A stretch of DNA of 64,000 nt from Prorocentrum cordatum. Its lineage: Eukaryota > Sar > Dinophyceae > Prorocentrales > Prorocentraceae. The translations under genes were made by a program, and so were the position numbers. This document shows, piece by piece, positions 1 through 10,447 of this stretch. Location: the NCBI GenBank assembly GCA_963575745.1, contig CAUYUJ010017805.1, positions 70,001-134,000 on the forward strand, in the 5' to 3' direction. The notes beneath the pieces were generated by a model, which worked only from the letters and a program-made list of their open reading frames with translations, did not search any database and was not told where the DNA came from. Numbering within the stretch: the stretch's first letter is position 1; the number at the start of each line of letters is the position of its first letter.

Positions 1-165
1 AACGTGCGCGGTGCTAAAACGAGAGCCACACATTGAACATGACCCGCCCTCAACCCGTGAAGCTCCTGCAACGTCTCAAAAGCAGTGTGCGCGGCGCTAG
101 GGCGAACGCAACATTTTGAAAACGACCCGCCCTCCATCTGTGAAGCTGTTGTGATTTTTAAGCTT
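1..165 (+). repeat. 83-bp minisatellite, two diverged units at window edge
   Basis: Two units of the family that forms a five-unit array at 2446-2862. Shared words are GTGAAGCTCYTGCAA, GTGCGCGGCGCTA and GAAAACGACCCGCCCTC. The block is followed at about 125-268 by a segment that is repeated at 2848-2995 and that in both places leads straight into a GGA tract. The array probably continues to the left of the window. Confidence 0.8.
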
Positions 166-266
166 CCGGATCAAGCTTGGTGAGGAAATCTCAAGCGAAC
201 CGCCCGACCCGCCCTAAAAACTTGCCTCGGGGTGCGACAGGGAGAACTGCCTGATAAGGGAAAGGA

Positions 267-2178
267 ATGGAGGAGGGTGAGAAGGAGGATCACGAGGAGG
301 ATGGCGAGGAGGAGGAGGAGGAGGAGGAGGAGGAGGAGGAGGAGGAGGAGGAGAAGCGGGAGGAGGAGAACGAGAACGAGGAGCACAAGGAGGAGGGGGA
401 GGAGCAGGATGATAATGAGGAGGAAGACAAGGAGGAGGAGGAGGACGAGGATGAGAAGGAGGAGGAGGAGGAGTGAGAGGAGAGGGAGGAGGAGGACGAG
501 GAGGGGAGGAAGAGGAGGAGGAGGAGAAGGATGAGGAGTAGGAGGAGGAGGATGGCAAGGCGGAGGAGGAGGAGGAAGGAGGAAGAGGAGGGCGAGGAGG
601 GGGAACGAAGGAGGAAAAGGAGGAGGATGAGGAGAATGGGGAGGAGGAGGAGGGGGAGGACGAGGACGACGAGGATGAGGAGGAGGATGACGACGCGGAA
701 GAGGACGAAGAGGATGGGGATGAGTATGAGGAGGAGGGCGAGGCGCACGAGGAGGAGGAGGAGGGGGATGAGGGCGAGGAGGAGGACGAGGCGGATGCCG
801 AGGAGGAAGAGGAGGACGAGGAATGAAAGGAGGAGGCGGAGGAGGAGGAGGCGGAGGAGGAGGACGAGAATGAGGAGGATGATGAGAGGAGGAGGAGCAG
901 GAGGGAGGCGGAATGCTGGAGCGGATGCTGCTGCTGCGATGATGAGATTGAGGAGGAGGAGGAGGAGGAGGAGGAGGAGGCGGAGGAGGAGGAGGATAAG
1001 GATGGGGGAGGAGGCGGATGGAGAGGAGGAATGGGAGGAGGGGGAGGAAGAGGAGGAGGAGGAGGAGGAGGAGGAGGATGAGGACGAAGAGGAGGAGGAC
1101 GAGGAGGAGGAGGAAGAGGGGGAAGAGGGAGGAGGAAGAGGATGAGGAGAGGAGGAGGAGGAGTGTATTTGTTGAGGAGGAGGAGGATGGGGGGGGGAAT
1201 GTATGTATGTAGAGGAGGAGGAGGAGGGGGAGGAGGAAGAAGAAACTTATGATGCTGATGAGGAGGATGATGAAGCGGAAACGGAGGAGGAGAAAGAGGA
1301 GGAATACGAGGATGAGGAGACGGAGGAGGAAGAGTTGGAGGAGGAGGAGGAGGAGGAGGAAGAGGAGGACGAGGAGACAAATGATGAAGAGGAGGAGGAG
1401 GAGGAGGAGGAGGAGGAGGAGGAGGGAGGAGGAGCAACGAGAAGGAGGATAATGACGAGGAGGAGAAGGAGGAGCGGAAGAAGGAGGATGGGGCGGAGGA
1501 TGGGGAGGAGGACGGGGAGGAAGTAGGAGGTATGTGAGGAGGAGGAGGAGGAGGAGGAGGAGGAGGGGGAGGAGGAGGAGGAGGACGAGGAGAATGGAGG
1601 AGGCGGAGGAGAGAGGAGGAGGAGGAGGAAGGAGGAGGAGGAGGAGGAATGGACGAGGAAGAGGAGGAGGGGAGCGCGAGGATGAGGAGGCGGAGGAGGA
1701 GAGAAGGAGGAGGAGTAGAGGAGGAGGAGGAGGAAGAGGAGGGGGGAGGAGGAGAATGAGGAGGAGGAGGAGGTGGATAGGCGAGGAGTAGGAGGAGGAG
1801 TGGATGTGTGATGAGACGGAGAAGGAGGAAGACGAGGAGGAGGAGGAGACGAAGATGATGGATGAGACGATGAGGAGGAGGAGGAAAAGGCCGAGGAGGA
1901 TAGAGGAAAACGAAGAGGAGGGAGGAGGAGCAGGAGGAGAGGAGGAGGCCGAGGAGGAGGAGGATGGGTAGGCGGAAGGAGGAGGAGGACAGGAGAGGAG
2001 GAAGAGGGGGAGGAAATGATGAGGAGTTGACCTGAGGAAAAAGGAGGAAGATTGAGGGGGAGGAGGAGGAGGAGGAGGAGGATGAGGAGGAGGAGGAGGA
2101 GGAGGAGGAGGTGGAGGAGGATGGGGCCTATGAGGAGGACGAGGGGGAGGAGGCGGCGGAGGAGGAGGAGGAGGAGGA
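267..2178. repeat. GGA/GAG microsatellite, about 1.9 kb
   Basis: Almost pure purine on the + strand, mainly GGA/GAG with scattered GAC, GAT and GCG variants. It reads open over long stretches as poly-Glu, poly-Arg or poly-Gly on + and as poly-Ser, poly-Leu or poly-Pro on -, which explains the 300-780 codon open frames here. I see no domain in any frame and treat it as non-coding. Long purine mirror repeats of this kind can form triplex DNA. Confidence 0.95.
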
Positions 2179-2445
2179 AGATATTCATAGCTCCCTACAA
2201 CGGTGCATATCGATTGAAGGAACTGGCTCGTTGGAAGGCAACAGTTTGAAGATCCCGAAGCGTGCCCAGGCATTATTCCCGGGATTTTCACGCCACGTAT
2301 CAACCTGACCGCTGCGTCTTGACGATCTAGAATCGTGCCAAAACGCCATTTGTGGGATTTCGACACAGCGAAGCAACACAAATGTTGCGCCCGCATAGTC
2401 CTGAATCCGTCCAAAACACCGTTCCTGGGGCGTTGACCATGGGAA

Positions 2446-2862
2446 CCAGTAGGAACTCTTGCAACATGTATAAACGAATGCGCGCGGCGCTGAAGCGAGA
2501 ACAACCTTTTGAAAAGGAACCGCCCTCAATCCGTGAAGCTCTTGCATTTGTTTAACGAATGTGCACGGCGCTAAATCGAGTGCCACATTTTGAAAACCAC
2601 CCGTCCTCAATCCGTGAAGCTCTTGCACATTTTCAAAACGAATGTGCGCGGCGCTAAAGCGAGAACCACATTTGGAAAACCACCCGCCCTCAATCCGTGA
2701 AGCTCTTGCAAATGTTTAAGACGAGTGTGCGCGGCGCTAAAGCGAGAGCCACATGTTGAAAACCATCCGCCCTCAATCCGTGAAGCTCTTGCAAAGTCTT
2801 AAGACGAGTGTACGCGGCGCTAAGGCGAGAGCCACATGTTGAAAACCATCCGCCGTCCATCT
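2446..2862 (+). repeat. 83-bp tandem minisatellite, five units
   Basis: The word AATCCGTGAAGCTCTTGC starts at 2528, 2609, 2692 and 2775, and a variant (CATCTGTGAAACTGTTG) follows at about 2858, giving spacings of 81, 83, 83 and 83 bp. Each unit carries GTGCGCGGCGCTAAAGCGAG. More degenerate units extend upstream to about 2200. The same family lies inverted at 34935-35525. Confidence 0.88.
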
Positions 2863-2987
2863 GTGAAACTGTTGTCACTGTTTAAGCTCAAAGTCATGAA
2901 TGGTGAGGAAGTCTCAGGCGAAACGCCCGGCCCGTCCTAAAAACTGGCTTCGGGGTGCGACAGGGGGAAATTACCGATAAGGAGAAG

Positions 2988-3073
2988 GAATGGAGGAGGG
3001 GGAGGAGGAGGAGGAGGAGGAGCAGGAAGAGGAGGAGGAGGAGGAGGAGGAGGAGGAGGAAGGGGAGGGGGAG
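2988..3073. repeat. GGA microsatellite
   Basis: Short GGA tract entered through the same sequence (GGAATGGAGGAGGG) that opens the 1.9-kb tract at 267, so it is the shorter allele of a duplicated minisatellite-plus-microsatellite block. It ends next to the degenerate C terminus of LINE A. Confidence 0.9.
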
Positions 3074-3129
3074 GATTGTTTGACATCCGCAGCAGCCACA
3101 GACCTCCTCGCAGGGGGCAAGCAGTCTCG

Positions 3130-4180
3130 AGATCGGCAGTGACCCCGACCCTCTTATGATCGGGGTGGAGACCGTTGCGCAATCTCGGCCAAACTTCACT
3201 GCGAGCAGGAGGAGTGCCGTCGCACTTCCTGGCGAGCCTCCTCATCCGACCTCCAGTCGTGAAGGCCGCACAAGCCTGGCAGACGCAAGCGAAACTGTTG
3301 TCGCTAAAATCTACCACGAGGCAGCGGTGCTCTCCCGCAGCTCGGCGGGGTTAACGTGCAGGAGGCGATCGTAAATACCAGGAGCCGGCTTCGCCACATA
3401 TCGGGAGCCACGAAGGCAGTGATGGCACTGCCAGAAGCGACCGACCCAACTCCATTCACGCGGTGGCCTCGGATCCTTCACCTTAGGGGGCGGGGGCTCG
3501 ACGCGGGTAACTCACTCAAGATTCATCCGATGCCATCTCTGCATAAGCTGTGCGGCCAGCCTTGTGACCGCATGCGCTACAGAGCATGCAGAATCAATCC
3601 CAGCCGTCTCGGCCTCGGACATCCTGGGGCGCATCAAAGCACCCTCCTTAGCAGCTGCATCCGCAGCGTTGTTCCCGATGATATGCAGACGATCGGCCAT
3701 CGGGGCGGCCTCGTCGTCTTCCCGGTGGGCCCGAACCTTGGAAACACCACGGAGAAAGCCCCGGGCAATCCGGGCAATCGCGCCCGCCTGCATCACCAGC
3801 TCACAGTAAGGCCGATTCGGATGCACGCGGTCCCGAGCATTTCTGGACAACTCGTTCACTACCACTTGGCAATCCGCATAACATTCAGCCTCGCCCCCGA
3901 GAATGGAAGCAGCACCCGCTGGGGCTGCAGATTCAGCGACACCGCTAGCCTGAGGGTGGAATCCCCCCAGCGGGCCGAACCGCCTCGCTGAGACTCCCCC
4001 TCCGATCGCTGAGCAGCACGGCCCCCGGGCCGGAGCGAGAGAGGTCCTTCGCCGTCGATCTGAAACAGGAACCGCCGCCGCACGGTCGCCCCGAAAGCGC
4101 CCTCGCCTCTGGGTCAGGCGGAGGGGGAGTCTCCTCGGCGGAAGCCTGAGGGAAGCAGCGAAACTGCACCGCTTGAGTGG
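3130..4180 (-). pseudogene. LINE A RNase H and C-terminal Cys motif (broken)
   Basis: The second half of an RNase H fold is readable: AECYADCQVVVNEL (acidic residue and Asp of the middle motifs) and KVRAHREDDEA followed by HIIGNNAADAAAKEGA (conserved His, then Asn-Ala-Ala-Asp). The first motif reads CGGGSCFRSTAKDLSRSG where LINE B has FLDGSCFRHLVKDLSRSG, so the first catalytic Asp is replaced by Gly. About 70 residues further on are WQCHHC and CQAC pairs, the Cys-rich C terminus expected in this LINE group. Stops and a frame change separate the parts. Confidence 0.8.
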
Positions 4181-4249
4181 CCTCGTCCTGGGACGACGGT
4201 GGAGGGGCGTCTTTGGCTGGGTGCTGAAAGAAGCCTGCCTCGCGCAAGA

Positions 4250-4960
4250 ATTCACAGCCAGGGGGCGGGGCCGACGGTTCCGATCGAGCTTTGGCCAGCA
4301 GCTCCTCCCCCAATGCGAACCCTGTCCTCCTCGCACTCATGGCAGTGCCGCAGTCCATGGAGCACCGCGTCTCCGGGTTGCCCGCATAATGGGCAGACAT
4401 CCTCGACAATGCATTCTTTCGCCGCGGCCCTGCTGAGAGGCCACATGGCCCGACGAACAACAGCTCGGATCGCCCCTTTCTGTTTTTTTGTGAGATAGCT
4501 TTTTAGAGGCGAGGGCCGGAGAATCAACATCAAAGCAAACGCGGTGGCCGTCGCTATACTTCGACCCTACTTCTATCTCAAGCCATGTCAAGACCGAGGC
4601 GTTGAGGAAGGGCTTCGCGAGAGCAGGAGAGGTGCGTAGGAGGGGGATGCTCTTCCCGTCCTCGTCGATCATCGTGAAGAAATCGATAATCGTCCAGTTT
4701 ATCCTCTGCTGGGACAGGTTCATCGCTCCCATAGGGCCTCGGACGGGCCTCCATGACTTCGCGGGGGGCCTCCACGTGGCACTCCATGGCTGTCGAACCT
4801 GCTCCCAAGACATAGCCCACGGAGTCGCTCGCGTCTGGAGCAGCCAGAATTTCTTGCAATATCTTGTGATCGGGGCCACGCATCCGAACCATGCCGGAGG
4901 AGGTAAAATCGAAAAGCTCCGACTTCCACTGGATGGTTTCATGGTCGAGGCCACGTCCGT
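4250..4960 (-). pseudogene. LINE A RT thumb/connection and CPLCGQ zinc motif (broken)
   Basis: Spacer between RT and RNase H, closely matching LINE B residue by residue: VAPITRYCKKFWLLQTRATPW in A against VAPIARYSRELWILQTHATPW in B, then KGPMGA, EIEVGSKYSDG and KKQKGAIRA. It ends with CPLCGQPGDAVLH plus a CHEC pair, a probable zinc knuckle often seen C-terminal to RT in LINE ORF2 proteins. Two overlapping frames are needed to read it, so at least one frameshift lies near 4500. Confidence 0.8.
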
Positions 4961-6195
4961 CGAACTTTGGTTAGCTCCGCGTCCGTCATTCCGTGGGCCT
5001 CGGAGCCGTACTGCAAGCCCGCCAACGGGCCCTCGATGAAGACCTTAGCCGCTCGACGGCCAAGAACAGGGCGTTGCTTCACAAGACGTCGGGTCCTGCG
5101 GCTAGCTGCCGAGAGCCTCGCCTTCGCCTTAGAACGGCCGTGGGTCCTACGAGGCAGCCCTGCCGTCGCGTCAATCCCCAGGTTGGCAGTGGTTTCCATC
5201 CTGGGCCCCGCAAGGGCCCCAAACTCTTCCTGGAGGGCGGAAGACGCAACCTTGGAAGACGAAACAAAAGCGCTTTTGTCAATGGACATCTGGGCTTGCA
5301 TCATGTCAGCGATAGCAATGCGCAGGGCCTCAGCAGCCTGAGACAAAGTAGAAACGATGTGACTGACGGTGCCATCACAATTGAGACCCGCATCTTCAAT
5401 GTAGATGTCCAGGGTAGTCCAAGGAGAACCGAGTCAACATATTCAATCCCGAACTCTTTGTCGCCATCGAACATCCAGCCACAACGCCGAACCCGGCAAA
5501 AAGAGGAGGGGCAACCACTCCGCGCGGCACCATGAATCAGGCCGAGCGGCATGCGCTGAGGCAGACGCCCGTGATCGCACGGTGAAAGTTAAGCCTGCTG
5601 CAACGCTGCTCGAGCAGTACTACGGGAAGCTGTTCGTAATGCTTCAGCATGTCCCAGAAGAGGCCGCCCGAGTGCTTGTTTGAAACCGTGCTGGCTTCCA
5701 CTTTGTCAAAGCCTGCCTCCAAACGGTGCCCGTGGCCGACCTGAACTTGCCGGCGGCCCAGTAGGGCCCGTCGTGCTCGAGCCCCCAAGCCTCCGCCCAG
5801 GGTCTCCGACATCGCCCCCAGAGGCGATAGGGGCTGGGAGGGAGAAACAAAAGCGCCGATAGGGCGAAACCCCAGGACCGATTTGGGAATCAGCGCCACT
5901 ATGGAAGCTCTGAGCTGCTGGGGCAACGCACCTGCGGACTCGACAACAAGCAGCATCTGCGCCACAAATTCGAGCGAGGCGTCGGAACGGTACTGGTCAT
6001 GTGGAAGCCACCCAGCCCAACTGCAGACCTCCTAAGAAAAGAACGGGGGATCTTCCGAACATCATCGGGGGAGAACAAAGGCGGCGGGTCCGATCGGGCA
6101 CTCCTGAGGCGCCCGGGATTGTCTTGGGCCCTCTAGAGGGCCCCGAGCCTGTCCCTCTCCGAGCGGAGCAGCTCCTGGGGGTCAGGGACCACGTG
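4940..6195 (-). pseudogene. LINE A reverse transcriptase domain, YIED active site
   Basis: RNA-directed DNA polymerase region. Visible blocks: AVGLGGFHM (N-terminal RT block, LINE B has AVGLDGFHM), IVALIPKS then FRPIGAF (fingers), FWDMLKHYEQLP, and the polymerase box at about 5385, which reads LDIYIEDAGLN where LINE B reads MDIYIDDFGLN. The first Asp of the catalytic YxDD is thus Glu. TANLGIDATAG and RAAKVFIEGPLAGLQYG follow as in B. The domain spans three frames. Sequence and alignment show loss of function; identity as LINE RT is firm. Confidence 0.83.
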
Positions 6196-7010
6196 CCCGA
6201 ATCTGCTCAAGGTGCTGGTGAGCCTCCAAGCAGCAGGATCTCTAGAAATCTGGTGTGCCCGACGGGCCCCCTGGCTGATGCCTTCCAAGGGCAAGGCCGA
6301 CCAGTCCTTGCGAACTTGCCCAGCGAAGGTCTTGACACAATGTTCCAGATCGTCCTGGGTCTTCTGTCCCAGGCCCTCGATGCACGCACTGGGGCCCTGA
6401 GAAATAATCGACCGAGCTCGCGCCCGCGAGGCCGCCTCGATAAACAGTTCGGCGTGGTCACCTTGGTCAGCGCCGGCGGCCGGCGGCGGGTCGCACAGGG
6501 CACGTGTCGCAGCGGAGGGCGAGGTAGAAGATGAGGCCAGTCTGAGGACAGCCTGAAAGTTAGCGTGAAACCATCGCGTGCTATGCAGCACAGGGCAACG
6601 AGGGGCGCCACGGTCGCGCCCCAACACGGGACGCCACCACAACGACACTCCTTTCCCACGAGCCCAATCGAACGGGAGGGTGATGCCCATCACATTGCAC
6701 AACTCCCTCTCCGAAGTATTAGCCCACTGTTTGTAAACAACGGGCAGGATGTCATCTGAAACATCGATCTCTCCCCTCTGGGCCCTAACCAGGGCCTTGT
6801 CCACCAGAGTCTTACACCGCGCGTGCGACGGGGGCTCGGGCACGGGGCCGATCGGGGCATCCACGACGATCGGGTGGGGCGGGGGCTTTCGGGAAGACAG
6901 CGCGCGGGGCTGAGCAGGCCCTGCAGAAAAATAACCCAAACAGGGGCGTGAGGCACGCACGTGAGCGACTGGGAATTCACACTCGCCGACTGCACAGCCT
7001 TCGCGAGGCC
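6133..7010 (-). pseudogene. LINE A endonuclease-RT linker
   Basis: An open frame on the minus strand with VYKQWANTSERELCNVMG, KGVSLWWRPVLGRDRGAPR and ISQGARRAHQISRDPAAW. The same blocks occur in order in LINE B (YKQWANAAEKELCNVMG; KGVVLWWRPVLGRDFGAPR; NQGARRAHQISRDPAAW). This is the conserved but catalytically unassigned stretch between the endonuclease and the RT fingers. Upstream it fades into the last endonuclease strand (PVAHVRASRPCLGYF) and then the TCC microsatellite. Confidence 0.8.
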
Positions 7011-7017
7011 GCGCGAG

Positions 7018-7372
7018 ACCTCCTCCTCCTCCTCCTCCTCCTCCTCTTCCTACTCCTCCCCCTCCCCCCTCTTTTCCTCCTCTCCTCCTCCCTCCTCCTC
7101 CTCCTCCTCTTCCTCCCGTCCTCTCCTCCTCCTCCTCCTCGTCCTCCTCCCTCCCTCCTCCTCCTCCTCCTCCTCCTCCTCCTCCTACCTCCTCCTCCTC
7201 CTCCTCCCCTCCCCCCCTCCTCCTCCTCCTCCTCCTCCTCCTCCTCATCATCCTCCTCTCTCCTCCTCCTTCTCCTTCCTCCTCCCCCCCCCCTCCCCCT
7301 CCCCTCCCCTCCTCCTCCTCCTCCTCCTCCTCCTCCTCCTCCTCCTCCTCCTCCTCCTCCTCCTCCTCCTCG
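7018..7372. repeat. TCC microsatellite
   Basis: Pyrimidine tract on the + strand with CCC and CTT interruptions. It marks the 5' break of LINE A. At its right end the repeat flips to the complementary phase (CCTCCTCGAGGAGG at about 7361-7376), and it is fused to a MITE-9 copy through GAGGTCTGGG. Confidence 0.95.
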
Positions 7373-7510
7373 AGGAGGTCTGGGGAGGCAGTGCTGGGCC
7401 CATCCTGGCGGTCCTGAGTCGTTTTCTGACGGTCCTGGCGAGGGCCCCCGGAGGCCGAACATGGTGAAAAGCTTGTCGTCGAGTTTTCGTTCACAGCGCG
7501 AGGTCTGTCT
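7373..7510 (-). mobile_element. MITE-9 copy a (partial)
   Basis: Carries the MITE-9 core in reverse orientation: CCTGAGTCGTTTTCTGACGG, then GAGGGCCCCCGGAGGCCGAA and the end-like GCGCGAGGTCTG at about 7498. Internal sequence is shared with the nine other copies listed in this window. The 5' part is lost into the adjoining TCC tract. Confidence 0.75.
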
Positions 7511-7540
7511 AATAGAACTTCTGTGCGGCTTCTAGAGCCC

Positions 7541-7652
7541 ACCTCCTCCTCCTCCTCCTCCTCCTCGTCCTCCTCCTCCTCCTCCTCCTCCCCCTCCCCC
7601 TCCCCCTCTTCCTCCTCCTCCTCCTCCTCCTCGTTTTCCTCCTCCTCCTGCC
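7541..7652. repeat. TCC microsatellite at the broken end of LINE B
   Basis: TCC repeat that replaces the 3' part of LINE B: RNase H is readable only up to about residue 45 of the domain before the sequence turns into the repeat. A short direct repeat (GAATTCGGC twice within 7653-7674) sits exactly at the junction. Confidence 0.93.
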
Positions 7653-7659
7653 GAATTCG

Positions 7660-8990
7660 GCCACGAATTCGGCAGCGACCGAAGTCTGAGGGTAAAAACT
7701 GCCTAGAGGGCCGTATAATCTGGCCAGGACCTTTCCGTTAGGACTCAGACTCACAACCCCGAAACCACTTCTAGAAAGGTCCTTCACCAGATGACGGAAG
7801 CACGAGCCATCCAGAAAAATCCTCCCCCAAAGCTCCCTCGACCCATGGGGCGGCGGAGGTAAATTCTCAGCGGCGAATGCCTCTGGGAAAGACTCAAACA
7901 CGATAGCTTCCATGGCCGCGTCGTGGGATAACGGCCCAAGGACGTCTTTGGCCGGGTGTATGAACAGACCCGACTCGCACAAGAAATTGAATCCCGGGGT
8001 CGACGAGCTCTCCAATTCGGCCCGCACCCGAACAAGAAGGTCGTTCCCCACAATTTCTACACGCTGCTCCACGCAGGCGGGACATAACCATACTCTGTGA
8101 AGCACCGTGTCTCCACTCTGTCCGCACAGCGGGCATATGTCAGGGACCAAGTGGCCCTTCTGAACAGCACGACTGAGGGGCCACAGAGCCTGACAGGTGA
8201 GAGCACGAATGGCGCCCTTCTGCTTGGGCGAGAAACGTTTGGAGCCTAAGGCCCTGGTCGCCAAATCGAAACACAAACGCTCGCCGTCACCGTATTTGGA
8301 ACCGGCTTCGATTTCGAGGGCCCTCAACACCGCGCCTTTTAAACATCGCTGTAAAAGGGCAGGGGGAGTGAGGAGGAGAGGCACGCATATGCCGTTCTCG
8401 TCGACGCAAGTGAAAGGATCGGTCCTGGTCCAGGCGAGCGTCTTGAAGGACATGTGCACAGCTCCCATGGGGCCTTTAACCGTACGCCAAGATCTAGGAG
8501 GAGCTGCCCAAGTGGCCCTCCAAGACTCGCGGAGCTCAGCCCAAGTCAGCCCCCACGGAGTCGCGTGAGTCTGCAATATCCACAGCTCTCTCGAGTACCT
8601 GGCAATCGGCGCCACGGAGCCGTACCAAGCCGGATCGTTTTCCAAGCGAGTTAAAACCGTGAGGCTGCGACCTCCGCACGACGGTCTCATAGCAGATGCT
8701 GCCATGCGACGAAGTGCAAGAAGCTCGCTGTCGGACATCCCGTGGACCTCGGGGCCGTACTGCTGCCCCGCCAAGGGCCCAGCGATGAACACCTTAGCAG
8801 TGCGACGACCTAAAACTCCCCGCTGACGCACCAACCCCTTGGCACGCCTCGCGGCTGCAGACATGCGGGCCTTCGCCTTAGCGTTCCGACCACGAACGCG
8901 ACGTGAGGTCCCAGCGGTGTGATCGATCCCAAGGTTGGCCGTGGTTTCGCGGTGGGGGCCCACGAGGGCCCCGAACTCCCCCTCCAAGCG
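7660..8990 (-). pseudogene. LINE B RT thumb, zinc motif and truncated RNase H
   Basis: One continuous open frame. In order: TANLGIDHTAGTSRR, RTAKVFIAGPLAGQQYG, VAPIARYSRELWILQTHATPW, KGPMGAVHMSF, EIEAGSKYGDG, KQKGAIRALTCQALWPLSRA, then CPLCGQSGDTVLHRVWLC with CPAC (probable zinc knuckle, about 8080-8145), and IFLDGSCFRHLVKDLSRSG near 7800, the first RNase H strand with its catalytic Asp. The frame then runs into poly-Arg from the microsatellite, so the other RNase H catalytic residues are missing. The long open frame continues upstream through MITE-1 only because that element lacks stops in this frame. Confidence 0.83.
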
Positions 8991-9478
8991 GGAAGAGATG
9001 CTTTTGGAGGAGGCCACGAAAGCCACCTTGTCCATGGAAATCTGCGCCTTCACCGTGGCCGTGATGGCAGTGCGCAGAGCCTCCGAGGACACGCGCAGGC
9101 TGGAAACAATCTCGTCCGCCGTGCCGACAGCGTTCAAACCAAAATCATCGATATAAATGTCCATCGTGGAGTTGGGGGCGATCGGAACGGAATCGAAGGC
9201 CTCAAGTCCGAAGACTTTGATCAGGGCCGTCGCGATAGAACACCCCGCCACGACACCGAACTCCGCATGCTGGGCGGGAGACGCAACACCGCACAACACC
9301 ACATACCGGGCCGAACGGTGAGCCGCGATGCAGACCGAGAACACGACAGGATTAAGATTAAGCCGGCGACCCCGCACCTCCAAGGAGGGCGAGGGGGATC
9401 TGCTCATAGTACTTGAGCATGTCCCAGAATAGAGACCCAGCCTGCCTGCCCGAAGAAGTACTCGCCTCAGCACGCATA

Positions 9479-9658
9479 CTCCAGATCTCGTGATAAAAGG
9501 GAGGGGGTCTGGACCCTCCAAGACAAGCCATTTTAGACCCCCCCCCGTGGGAGAACCCTCCAAAACATCGTCCCCAGACCCCCCCAGGCCCTCCAAGATA
9601 GCCTGGAAGAGACCCCCCCCGAAATGAGACCCCCCTCTCTTTATTACGAAATCTGGAG
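9479..9658 (-). mobile_element. MITE-1 copy 1 (TA target site)
   Basis: A 180-bp element flanked by TA on both sides (9477-9478, 9659-9660). Ends are inverted: CTCCAGATCTCGTGATAAAA on the left, and the reverse complement of the right end gives CTCCAGATTTCGTAATAAAG. Two close copies lie in LINE C at 58579 and 58922, in the opposite window orientation. TA duplication and CTCC-type ends resemble Tc1/mariner-derived (Stowaway-like) MITEs; that class is inferred. Length is 60 x 3. Confidence 0.9.
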
Positions 9659-9811
9659 TAGCCTGCCTCCAGACTACCGTCGGTCGCCGACCGGTGCTTC
9701 CCCGCGGCCCCATGAGGCCGGTCGTGTTGGAGCTCCCCCTCCGCCGCAGAGGGGCGCCGGGCCCGACCCCAGAGGCGGTGCGGGCTCGAAAAAACCCCGA
9801 TGGGCCGAAAA

Positions 9812-10007
9812 TCGGGTCGGGCGAAAGGGGGGGATAGCAAGGGGGGGGGTTGAGAATCAGCTCACGTAGCTGATTTTCCCGGCGCCTCCCGCCGCCGGGA
9901 GGCGCCCATGTATCGAGGAATGGGCCCGGCGGCGGGGCCGAAACCAGCTGCACGCAGCAGATTTCGTAACCCCCCCTTTCCCCAACCCCCCCTTTCGCCC
10001 GACCCGA
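9812..10007. mobile_element. MITE-2 copy 1 (5-bp TSD GAAAA)
   Basis: A 196-bp element inserted in the LINE B RT. Ends are TCGGGTCGGGCGAAAGGGGG and its inverse CCCCCTTTCGCCCGACCCGA. It is flanked by GAAAA at 9807-9811 and at 10008-10012. The middle contains paired words (AGCTCACGTAGCT; GCTGCACGCAGC) that give extra hairpins. A second copy with its own TSD is at 41221-41414, which confirms the boundaries. Confidence 0.92.
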
Positions 10008-10447
10008 GAAAACCGGGGACCGCCTTCGGGATCAGAGCCACGATCAAAGCCCTCAGCTGCCGGGGAAGCCGGCCGCCAGCAAGCTCGACGAGAGTCCAAA
10101 GTTGACCGAAACAGCGCAAGGCAAGGCATTATGAGACAGGTACTGATAATGACGCATGTGGAAGCCGTCAAGGCCCACAGCCGAGCGACGAGAGAAAGAC
10201 CGCGAAATATCACGAATCAAATCGATGGAAATCTGGGGAAGCGGCTCCTGCACCTGAATTTTCAGCCAGGGATGGGAATGGTTCGCCCTCCAGAGGGCCC
10301 CGAACTTGGTCCTCTCAGAATGCAGAAGCTGGGCAGGATCCGCGACTAAATAACCAAACCTGCTGAGAGTGGAGGTGGGCCTCCACGCGGCAGGGTCCCT
10401 AGAAATCTGGTGGGCCCGCCGAGCCCCTTGATTGATGCCCTCCCTCA

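Larger units (their letters stand above)
3130..7015 (-). mobile_element. LINE A: decayed non-LTR retrotransposon, 5'-truncated
   Basis: Minus-strand ORF2 remnant collinear with LINE B (7655-13305). In transcription order it holds the tail of the endonuclease domain (about 7000), an endonuclease-RT linker (6880-6150), RT (6195-4940), a connection region (4940-4540), a CPLCGQ zinc motif (about 4400), RNase H (4110-3530) and a C-terminal Cys region (3470-3130). The ORF is broken over at least five frames. Upstream it stops at the TCC tract at 7018. Two active sites are mutated (see the RT and RNase H entries), so the copy is dead. Family assignment rests on domain order and the alignable sequence shared with LINE B. 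Confidence 0.85.

Noticed and set aside
171-2504. A 777-codon minus-strand open frame and other long Glu/Arg/Ser/Leu/Pro-rich frames
   Set aside because: They are translations of GGA/TCC microsatellite. Stop codons are nearly impossible in such repeats, and no non-repetitive domain is attached.
3512-6195. LINE A as a host telomerase or group II intron RT
   Set aside because: The order RT, CPLCGQ motif, RNase H and C-terminal Cys region, and the alignment with LINE B including its endonuclease, mark it as a LINE.
7650-7675. Twice GAATTCGGC, resembling a cDNA-library EcoRI adaptor (vector contamination)
   Set aside because: It is not the adaptor sequence, stays in the RNase H frame of LINE B and looks like a local duplication at the microsatellite junction.
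7509-9953. One 814-codon ORF taken as an intact LINE gene
   Set aside because: Its first 190 codons cross MITE-2 and MITE-1 in a frame other than the RT frame, and its last 50 are poly-Arg from the microsatellite. Only the middle part is real LINE coding sequence.
9812-10007. MITE-2 as an in-frame insert like MITE-1
   Set aside because: Element plus TSD is 201 bp, but a stop codon lies inside the element in the RT frame, so it would end translation.
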